34,966 bases of DNA, taken from the NCBI GenBank assembly GCA_028278645.1, contig JANQDZ010000078.1, positions 1 to 34,966 of the forward strand. The letters are read 5' to 3'. The notes below the pieces were generated by a model. The model saw only the letters and a program-made list of their open reading frames with translations. It was not told the origin of the DNA and made no database searches. Source of the stretch: Longimicrobiales bacterium (GTDB lineage: Bacteria; Gemmatimonadota; Gemmatimonadetes; Longimicrobiales; Gaopeijiaceae). Position numbers and translations under genes: made by a program. Each line of letters opens with the position of its first letter. The stretch's first letter is position 1. Below are positions 24,848 through 31,309 of the stretch, piece by piece.

Positions 24848-27601
24848 CTACTCGCCCCGGAGCGCCTCGATTGGGTCGATAGCCGCCGCTTTGCGCGCAG
24901 GAAACGAGGTGGCCACGGCCGCCACGGCCACCAGCAGGAGTGAGACTCCGACGTACGTGATCGGGTCCGTCCGGGATACGTCGAAGAGGAGAGCGTCCAT
25001 CAGTCGGGTGAGCCCGTACGCCCCGCTCAGGCCAAGGCCGATACCGATCGTTGTCAGTGCGCCGCCCTGGCGTAGAACCATACGGTGGACCGTCGATGCA
25101 TCGGCTCCGAGAGCCATTCTGATGCCGATCTCGCCCCTGCGAAGGTTCACCACGTAAGCGATCACGCCGTAGATGCCAACACCACCGAGCAGCAGTGCCA
25201 CGAGCGCCGATATTCCCATAAGAACCATCGTGAATGCAGTCTGAGCTCGCGCGTCCGCCACGACGTCACCCATTGTACGGATGTGTGCCAACGCCAGGGA
25301 GCCGTCCATCGCCCCGACTTCGGCGCGAATAAGTCCGACGAGGTTCACTCCTTGCCCTGGTGCTCGCACGAGAACCGTCATCGAGTGGCTGGAGATCCCA
25401 CGCTCATCCTGGCTGGCCATGGCTTGGTAGATGAGAGGATCTGCTGGCCTGGAGACTGAGTTCGCGGGTACGTTGCCCACCACCCCAACGATGGTGTGCC
25501 ACCCTGACCTAACAGGGTTCGAGCTCGGATAGACACGCCGCCCTATTGGGTCCTCTCCTGGAAAGAACGTCTCGGCGAGAGCCGCACTGACCACCACCGA
25601 TCCGGTCCGTTCTTCGTGATCGGCTCGCTCCAGAACTCGTCCCCTAAGGAGGGGTATCCCCATCGCCTCGAAGTACCCTGGGCTGGCTCTCCTGATGGCC
25701 ACGACCTCGGGCAAGATCCCGGGCTTGAGTACCCTGCCCTCCACCTGTAACGGGTTGCCTGCACACCACCCGTCCAGTGGTATACAAGTGATGACCCCGA
25801 CGCTCTCGACGCCGGGGAGGGTTCCCAGTCGCTCGATGAGCTCTTGGTAGAAGGCGGCAGCGTCGGCGTTTGCCGGATAGGTGCCCTGAGGCAACCCAGT
25901 CTGAAAGGTCACCACGTCGTCGCGGGCGGTGAAGCCGGGATCCACGTTCTTGAGACGCCAGAAGCTCCTCAGCATCAGCCCGGATCCGACCAGCAGCACC
26001 AGCGTGAGGGCCACCTGGGTCGTGACCAGCGTGTTCCGGACGAGGAGTCGTCCATGTCCTGCGGTCGAGCCGCGCCCGACGTCGGTGAGGGTCTTCACCA
26101 CATGCGTTCCCCGCACGAGCGGAATGGCAGTGAAGAGAGCGCTCACGACGCTTGAAACTCCCCCAGTGAACGCTAGGACCTGACCGTTGATGGAAACCTC
26201 GCCCAACCGCGGAAGGTCCTCGGGGCCGAACGCAACGAGGGTTCGGACGCCCAAGTAGGCAAGGCCCAGGCCGAGGCCTGCGCCGGCTAACGTCAAGAGG
26301 CTGCTTTCGGTCAAGAAGAAACGGACGAGATCGGCGCGTTCTGCTCCCAGCGCCCTGCGCACCGCGACCTCATGTCGACGGCTCTCCGCCCGCACCAGGA
26401 GTAGGTTCGCAACGTTTGCGCATGCGATCAGAAGGACGAAGCCCACGGTCCCCAATAGGATCCAGAGCGTCTGGCGGACGTTGCCGACGACGTGCTCCTT
26501 GAGCGGTAGTACAATGGCGGAAAGCCTCGCGTCGTCCAGGATCTGGCGCGCCTGTTCGATCTGCCCTGGAAAGGCCTCGGGAAGCAGGGACAACAGGCCG
26601 TCCAACTCTCTCTGGGCATCCTTGGCGCTGACTCCCGGCTTCAGCCTCGCGATGCCGAGGGTCGTGAAGCTTCCAAGTGTTTGAGTCGCAGGGTCGATGA
26701 CGCTCGGGATCCACAGCTTCGTGTTCGCGCTGCTCCGGGCTAGCGCCCTCATCGCCTCATTGGGAAACGTGAAGGACGCGGGCATGATCCCCACAACTTC
26801 CAGGGGAAAGCCATTGAGCTGGATCGTGCGACCCAAAACCGCGGGATCTCCTCCAAAGTGGGACGTCCAAAGGCCAAAGCTGAGGACCACGACGCCCGTG
26901 CCGTCCGTGTATCGATCGTTCTCCGTGAACCAACGGCCCGCGAACGGCTGCACGCCTAGCACTGTGCCGAGCGTGTATGTGGCTCTGGTGGCCGTGACCC
27001 GTGTCGGATCGCCGTGGCCAGTCAGGGTCGCCTCCAGATCGCTCCACAAGGCGACCTCGGAAAGGGTTTGGCTTCGCCCGCGGTAATGAACGTAGAGACC
27101 GGGGGTCATCTGCAGACGGGTGTCCGGATTGAGGCCCGGAGCCGCATGGTCCAACCAGACCAGTTCCTCTGAGTCTGGATAGGGAAGCGCACTCAGAACG
27201 ACCGAGTTCACCACACTGAAGATGGCCGTATTGGCCCCAATGCCGAGGCTCAACGTGAGCACGGTAGCCAGCGTGAAGCCAGGGTTTTTCGCGAGGCGGC
27301 CAAGGGCATGACGGATCTCCTGGGACCATCCCGTCATGAGCCGGCTCCAGATTCCCTCCCGGCGCCGATTCTGTCGCCCCTCTGTGGAAACAACACCACG
27401 GATACGCTGGTCTGCCGCGCCGGCCAACAAACCCAACAGCTCCCGGCCTGTGAACCAAGCCAACCCCAGAGGACTCAACTGGGACCAGGCGTCCGCTGCG
27501 CGTGCCCCGAACATCTCCACCATGTCCCCACCGTAAGTCCGCCGGAAGCTGGCCGGGTACAGCTTCAGTAGACGCTCGTAAAGCCATGTCACGAATGTCA
27601 C
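24848..27601 (-). CDS. ADOP-type MacB/FtsX-like permease, module 2, 917 aa
   Basis: The same architecture as its convergent neighbour, but with a different prefix: YERLLKLYPASFRRTYGGDM (about 7-26) is the classical 'LYP..FR..YG..M' permease prefix, absent from modules 1 and 3. The first membrane segment carries LSLGIGANTAIFSVV, and the repeated half-marker is EVAVRRALGAER / EIGIRMALGADA. It ends AIDPIEALRGE. The start is GTG, supported by GGAGG six bases upstream (complement of 27608-27612). The gene lies 21 bases after its PadR gene on the same strand. Substrate unknown; the partner ATPase would be encoded elsewhere, if there is one. Confidence 0.9.
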   Translation of the reverse strand: MTFVTWLYERLLKLYPASFRRTYGGDMVEMFGARAADAWSQLSPLGLAWFTGRELLGLLAGAADQRIRGVVSTEGRQNRRREGIWSRLMTGWSQEIRHALGRLAKNPGFTLATVLTLSLGIGANTAIFSVVNSVVLSALPYPDSEELVWLDHAAPGLNPDTRLQMTPGLYVHYRGRSQTLSEVALWSDLEATLTGHGDPTRVTATRATYTLGTVLGVQPFAGRWFTENDRYTDGTGVVVLSFGLWTSHFGGDPAVLGRTIQLNGFPLEVVGIMPASFTFPNEAMRALARSSANTKLWIPSVIDPATQTLGSFTTLGIARLKPGVSAKDAQRELDGLLSLLPEAFPGQIEQARQILDDARLSAIVLPLKEHVVGNVRQTLWILLGTVGFVLLIACANVANLLLVRAESRRHEVAVRRALGAERADLVRFFLTESSLLTLAGAGLGLGLAYLGVRTLVAFGPEDLPRLGEVSINGQVLAFTGGVSSVVSALFTAIPLVRGTHVVKTLTDVGRGSTAGHGRLLVRNTLVTTQVALTLVLLVGSGLMLRSFWRLKNVDPGFTARDDVVTFQTGLPQGTYPANADAAAFYQELIERLGTLPGVESVGVITCIPLDGWCAGNPLQVEGRVLKPGILPEVVAIRRASPGYFEAMGIPLLRGRVLERADHEERTGSVVVSAALAETFFPGEDPIGRRVYPSSNPVRSGWHTIVGVVGNVPANSVSRPADPLIYQAMASQDERGISSHSMTVLVRAPGQGVNLVGLIRAEVGAMDGSLALAHIRTMGDVVADARAQTAFTMVLMGISALVALLLGGVGIYGVIAYVVNLRRGEIGIRMALGADASTVHRMVLRQGGALTTIGIGLGLSGAYGLTRLMDALLFDVSRTDPITYVGVSLLLVAVAAVATSFPARKAAAIDPIEALRGE

Positions 27602-27622
27602 GCCATGCCTCCGACCCCAAGC

Positions 27623-27982
27623 TTACGCTGAATCACCGAACAGCTTCCGCTCCCGCGCGACGGAAACCAGTTCGTTGAGACGACGAGCCTCCAACGTTGC
27701 CACCCGACGCCCCAGCGCCGTCAGACGAAAGTACTTTCGCCGAGAATCGGACGATCGTGAGTCCTGCTCCGGCGCGTGCTCCACCAGCCCATCCTCTACG
27801 AGCCGCTTGAGCGCTTGGTAGAGGCCCCCTGTGGTTGGGTTGAGTCTCCCGTCCGAGCGGCGCTCGATTTCTTTTCCGATCGCGTATCCGTGGGCCGGGG
27901 TGTCACCCAACGCCAGGAGGATATGAAACGAGAGATTGCTCAAAGGAAGGAATGGGGTTGGGTCTAGCCCGGTCGCGCTCAT
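27623..27982 (-). CDS. PadR family transcriptional regulator, module 2, 119 aa
   Basis: A winged-helix PadR repressor. FHILLALGDTPAHGYAIGKE is the recognition-domain start, and GGLYQALKRLVEDGLVE carries the wing. The ATG at 27982 was chosen for its GGAGG site about five bases upstream; longer in-frame starts lack one. It lies 21 bases before the permease gene and forms an operon with it. Its promoter -10 sits inside a perfect palindrome at 28045-28058, which suggests autorepression. Confidence 0.9.
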   Translation of the reverse strand: MSATGLDPTPFLPLSNLSFHILLALGDTPAHGYAIGKEIERRSDGRLNPTTGGLYQALKRLVEDGLVEHAPEQDSRSSDSRRKYFRLTALGRRVATLEARRLNELVSVARERKLFGDSA

Positions 27983-28011
27983 CTCGCCTCCACTCCGAAT
28001 CAGGTGCAGTG

Positions 28012-28040
28012 ACTCTATATAACTGAAAGACAACTAGAGT
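28012..28040 (-). repeat. Inverted repeat in the leader of module 2
   Basis: ACTCTA (28012-28017) and TAGAGT (28035-28040) are perfect inverted six-base arms 17 bases apart, just downstream of the predicted transcription start of the PadR gene. It may be a second, weaker operator or a leader hairpin. Confidence 0.35.
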
Positions 28041-28044
28041 GCTA

Positions 28045-28076
28045 ACTACTATAGTAGTGTCATGACTATGCCGCAA
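28045..28076 (-). promoter_or_regulatory. Promoter of module 2 with -10 box inside a perfect palindrome
   Basis: On the minus strand TTGCGG (complement of 28071-28076), a 17-base spacer and TATAGT (complement of 28048-28053) form a good promoter. The -10 box is the centre of the 14-base perfect palindrome ACTACTATAGTAGT (28045-28058). A dimeric PadR bound there would block RNA polymerase. The start codon is about 60 bases downstream. Confidence 0.6.
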
Positions 28077-28374
28077 GGAGAATCCAAACGACTTTTGAGG
28101 CTCCACGCCGGGGCGTTCGGGCGACGCCTTCGTCTGGTCGACACCGTCTCCGGGAGTAACGACGGCTGGACTACCACACTGTCAGGCCCCACAGTAGTTT
28201 TTGGCGTTCTACACCGCCCCGGGCAGGGGTCGGCCCCTTCTTCACCCCCGGCCCGCCGAGGCTTCGAGCCTTACACGCAAGAGAAACCAAATTTGTGTAC
28301 AGTGGCCGGGTCGACTACCCGGAATTCCCGCACTCGTGATCTATCGTACCACGGCACGCACTGATTCATAAGAA
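28077..28374. other. Intergenic between module 2 and the AraC-type gene
   Basis: No gene that I can support. A small inverted repeat, CCGGGT (28306-28311) and ACCCGG (28317-28322), with a five-base loop lies 50 bases before the AraC-type gene. It could be an operator or a weak hairpin. No clear promoter or ribosome binding site for the AraC gene was found. Confidence 0.4.
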
Positions 28375-29178
28375 ATGATCTACCAGGAATTTGAACCCGA
28401 GCCCGAACTCTCTCCTTACATCCAGCTTTTGTGGGGGATGGAGGGCGATGGGACTGACGACCATTTCGAAAAGGAGGTGATCCTTCCTGATGGGATTGTT
28501 GAAATGGTGTTTCATTATGCTGACCCGTTCTTCACCTATACAGCAAACGGTGACAGGTTCCTCCAGCCAAAGGGGTTCGCCATTTCCCAAATGCGGCAAC
28601 ACATCGCGATAGAATCCAATGGAACGGTTGGTTTTATTGCAGCTCGTTGTTTCCCGTGGGGCGCTTACCATTTCTTCACCGAGCCTATCGGGAATTTCCT
28701 GGATGATACGATCGACTCGCAAAAACTATGGCCAGAGCACAGCGGACGACTGCTCCACGACTTGCGCAGGGCCCAGAACCTCGGAGAACGGAAGGACCTG
28801 CTCCAGCGGTTCCTTCTGGCACGGATGGGAGAGGTAGGCGCCGACGGGTCCATAGATGAGGCGGTCAGACTGCTACGTGATTCGAGAGGGCAGCTCTCGG
28901 TAAAAGAACTTTGTGACCGAACGGGCCTCTCCTTTAAGCAGTTGGAGCGGAAATTCCTGGCTGCAGTTGGCACAACACCTAAGGTCCTCGCGCGGGTTTC
29001 CCGCTTCCTGCACGTGTGCCACAATCTCAGCGAATTCACGGACAGGACTCTTACGGAGTTGGGCTACGAATGCGGCTACTATGACCAAGCCCACTTCATC
29101 AAGGAATTCAGGGCCTTCAGCGGGTTCACGCCCAAGGAGTTCTTCGCCCGCAACGACGTGAAGTTTGCCGACATGTAG
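28375..29178 (+). CDS. AraC family transcriptional regulator, 267 aa
   Basis: A DNA-binding activator or repressor. Residues about 1-145 are a sensor domain of the DUF6597 type (YQEFEPEPELSPYIQLLWGM, then LPDGIVEMVFHY). Residues about 160-258 hold the two AraC HTH motifs: LSVKELCDRTGLSFKQLERK and TLTELGYECGYYDQAHFIKE, with the usual FSGFTPKEFF end. The DNA around it looks less GC-rich than the flanking permease genes by eye. It heads a set of three plus-strand genes, with 72 bases to the next, and may control one of them or a distant target. The start is weakly supported, as only AAGAA precedes it. Confidence 0.9.
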   Translation: MIYQEFEPEPELSPYIQLLWGMEGDGTDDHFEKEVILPDGIVEMVFHYADPFFTYTANGDRFLQPKGFAISQMRQHIAIESNGTVGFIAARCFPWGAYHFFTEPIGNFLDDTIDSQKLWPEHSGRLLHDLRRAQNLGERKDLLQRFLLARMGEVGADGSIDEAVRLLRDSRGQLSVKELCDRTGLSFKQLERKFLAAVGTTPKVLARVSRFLHVCHNLSEFTDRTLTELGYECGYYDQAHFIKEFRAFSGFTPKEFFARNDVKFADM

Positions 29179-29250
29179 CCTGTCTATTTCTTACAATCCT
29201 CATGGGCCTAGTGGTTTTACTCTCGATGAGACTCAAAATAAAAAGGTGCC

Positions 29251-30087
29251 ATGAGAACACGAACCGCTATTCTGATCGACTTGATCAACGACCACAGAGA
29301 CGAAGTACTGGCCGCGGTGAGAGCTACGCCTGACTGGAGTATCGCAGCCAACACCTTCGATGCACTATTCCAGCGTATGGCCAATCCGGCCGACATCCTC
29401 TGGACCAACGATACCATCACCAAACTCCGGGATGTTTACCACTCGGCCCGAGATGATGACAAGGAGTGCAAGAACATCACAGAGCGAACGGTGAAGGCGA
29501 TGCCGACGAAACTGGCCAATGACACCAAACTCATCTTTCTTCAAATCGCCAATGCCTGCCGCATCTTCAATGCCGCTCATAAGGTGAACTTTGATCCGGT
29601 TGAACTCCCGGAGGACTACCCTGAGATTCACATGAAGCCGGCTAAGAAGAGAGGTTCCCTGACCTACGCCCATGACATGCCAACTCTCTACCAGAAGATC
29701 AGTCTGACGTTTGACTACTGGGTTCCAAAGGTATTGGCATGGACAACGGAACTCCGGGAAAAGGGGCTGACGGAGTGGAAGGGGGAGAGGTCATTTGAGC
29801 ACGAGAGTTGCACCGACTTCTTGCGCATCGCTCTGTTGTTCCTGTCCGATCCGGAAAAGAACCTGCCCATCGCCAAGCAGGACGTCCGCCGGGTTCTGCT
29901 GGAGGATTTTTTCGGGGAGGAGTTCAGATGGATCAAGAAATCTGCCAAACGGGAAGATATCCTTCCTAACTCGGTCAGGCTGCAAACACACCTAGCCAAA
30001 CTCCCGATGGAAACAGGCATGGTTATTCCGAACGAGGCCTGGAATCGGGTCTTCGGCTTGAAATCAATCAAATCAAGTCTCAGTTGA
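29251..30087 (+). CDS. Hypothetical protein, 278 aa
   Basis: No family recognised. The protein is soluble and mostly helical, with no signal peptide or membrane segment. It begins MRTRTAILIDLINDHRDEVL. Notable segments are LPEDYPEIHMKPAKKRG near the middle and EDFFGEEFRWIKKSAKRED toward the end. Codon use and base composition resemble the AraC gene before it and differ by eye from the permease modules, which suggests shared acquisition. The ribosome binding site is weak (AAGGTG). It is followed by a secreted protein gene 34 bases later, so the two may be co-transcribed. The long open frame and protein-like composition make it a likely real gene. Confidence 0.65.
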   Translation: MRTRTAILIDLINDHRDEVLAAVRATPDWSIAANTFDALFQRMANPADILWTNDTITKLRDVYHSARDDDKECKNITERTVKAMPTKLANDTKLIFLQIANACRIFNAAHKVNFDPVELPEDYPEIHMKPAKKRGSLTYAHDMPTLYQKISLTFDYWVPKVLAWTTELREKGLTEWKGERSFEHESCTDFLRIALLFLSDPEKNLPIAKQDVRRVLLEDFFGEEFRWIKKSAKREDILPNSVRLQTHLAKLPMETGMVIPNEAWNRVFGLKSIKSSLS

Positions 30088-30121
30088 TCAACTTGGTGTT
30101 TACCTGACTCACAAGAGAGCG

Positions 30122-30730
30122 ATGAGAACTCGACTCCTGCTCCTATGGTTATTGCCCGGCCTTAGCTGGATTCAGGGAAGTGAGATTTCGCTGGAAAGTT
30201 TGGCGGAGTACTTCAATGGAGACTGGGTAAGTGTGCAGGAAGATTGTATCGGAGTAGGAACCGCCACCCGCAGCTATGAATGGATACTCGACAGGAACTT
30301 CGTGCACATCCGGAACCACAGCGAGACACCGTCAGCCGACACTGCCGAGGCGCCAAACGTTCACATGGATTGGGGTTTTCTGAGTTATGACCAAATCCGG
30401 AAGAAGGTCATCTTCCGGGAATTCCACAACGAAGCCTACGTGAACCAATATGTCTTGGACAGCATATCCTCTGATAAAAAGCATTTGGTCTTCAACTCAG
30501 AGGCCTTGGAGAACGTGCCGGCCGGATGGCGGGCAAGGGTAACAATAATCATCACCGGTGATGACACCTTTCTCGAATTCTTCGAATTGGCCCGGCCGGG
30601 AATGGGATTCGAGACCTACCTGAAAGGTACCTGGACGCGGAAACCTCGGCTCCCCCTTCCGCCAAATGCAGCACAAGCGGGCCTCCCAGCCCGTGATTCT
30701 CCACCTCCCTCTTTTTCATCATTGAGTTGA
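30122..30730 (+). CDS. Secreted lipocalin-like (DUF1579-like) protein, 202 aa
   Basis: A short signal peptide (MRTRLLLLWLLPGLSWIQGS) is followed by a beta-rich domain: LAEYFNGDWVSVQED, SYEWILDRNFVHIRNH, GFLSYDQIRKKVIFREF and FETYLKGTWTRKP. The order of a GxW-like opening, a meander and a closing strand resembles DUF1579 or nitrobindin-type lipocalin barrels (family resemblance only). The last 27 residues, rich in Pro and Ser, lie beyond the domain and may be a read-through of an older end. It lies 34 bases after the 278-aa gene. Ligand unknown. Confidence 0.65.
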   Translation: MRTRLLLLWLLPGLSWIQGSEISLESLAEYFNGDWVSVQEDCIGVGTATRSYEWILDRNFVHIRNHSETPSADTAEAPNVHMDWGFLSYDQIRKKVIFREFHNEAYVNQYVLDSISSDKKHLVFNSEALENVPAGWRARVTIIITGDDTFLEFFELARPGMGFETYLKGTWTRKPRLPLPPNAAQAGLPARDSPPPSFSSLS

Positions 30731-30912
30731 TCGCTTTTTCGACCTCATCGGCCCGTCTCCTCACGGTCGTCGGGGTTCTTCCCCGGAATTCCGGTCTTCT
30801 CAACCCGCGGGCCCTTGTAAGCATCCCTCGAATTGCCGTCACCGGATCAATCCCAAGAAAAGAAGGGTGACTGAGCCACGGCGCTCGATCCAGGAATGAG
30901 TCGATTTCAAAC

Positions 30913-30952
30913 ACTATATAGCTTGCTATTTACCTATATAGTATCCTATATT
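30913..30952 (+). promoter_or_regulatory. Promoter and two-site PadR operator of module 3
   Basis: ACTATATAG (30913-30921) and CTATATAGT (30934-30942) are perfect inverted nine-base arms with a 12-base spacer. Each holds the self-palindrome CTATATAG, and the two copies are 20 bases apart. TTGCTA (30923-30928) and TATATT (30947-30952), 18 bases apart, form a promoter between and beside the arms. The start codon is 33 bases after the -10 box. The layout predicts repression by a PadR dimer pair. Confidence 0.65.
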
Positions 30953-30985
30953 ATCTGACCACGGGAACGCAACGAAGGAACCTCA

Positions 30986-31309
30986 ATGCCAACGCTCAAT
31001 CTCACATACACCACCGGCATAGTTCTGCAGGCAATCGCCGAGGGATACCGCTACGGCTTCGACATTATGGAGGCGTCAGGTTTGGCCGACGGCACGGTGT
31101 ACCCGGCTCTGCGACGTCTCGAAGCGGCTGGATACCTCATCTCGGCGTGGGAGGAACCCTCTGAAGCAACAGCCGAGAAACGTCCCAAACGACGCTACTA
31201 CGAGTTGACCCCGGGTGGTCAGGAATTGTTGAGGGAGGCCCGAGCGAAGTTCACCCGGCTCGAGTGGTCAGTCCCGTCGAAAGACGGGCCCGAAGTGGAG
31301 CGTGCCTGA
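30986..31309 (+). CDS. PadR family transcriptional regulator, module 3, 107 aa
   Basis: A winged-helix PadR repressor. TGIVLQAIAEGYRYGFDIME opens the domain, and DGTVYPALRRLEAAGYLISA is the recognition and wing part. KRRYYELTPGGQELL is the typical wing strand pair. The C-terminal helix is short. Its stop overlaps the GTG start of the permease by eight bases. The inverted-repeat operator lies directly upstream. The three PadR proteins of the window differ clearly from each other, so they are not recent duplicates. Confidence 0.9.
   Translation: MPTLNLTYTTGIVLQAIAEGYRYGFDIMEASGLADGTVYPALRRLEAAGYLISAWEEPSEATAEKRPKRRYYELTPGGQELLREARAKFTRLEWSVPSKDGPEVERA

Noticed and set aside
28306-28322. A GGGTCGACTACCC hairpin that looks like a tRNA T-arm
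   Set aside because: The loop lacks the normal TTCRA order, and no acceptor, D-arm or anticodon arm can be placed upstream.
30552-30914. A 120-codon minus-strand frame downstream of the lipocalin-like gene
   Set aside because: Basic, Arg-rich product with no motif, and it overlaps the secreted protein gene. Possible but unsupported.
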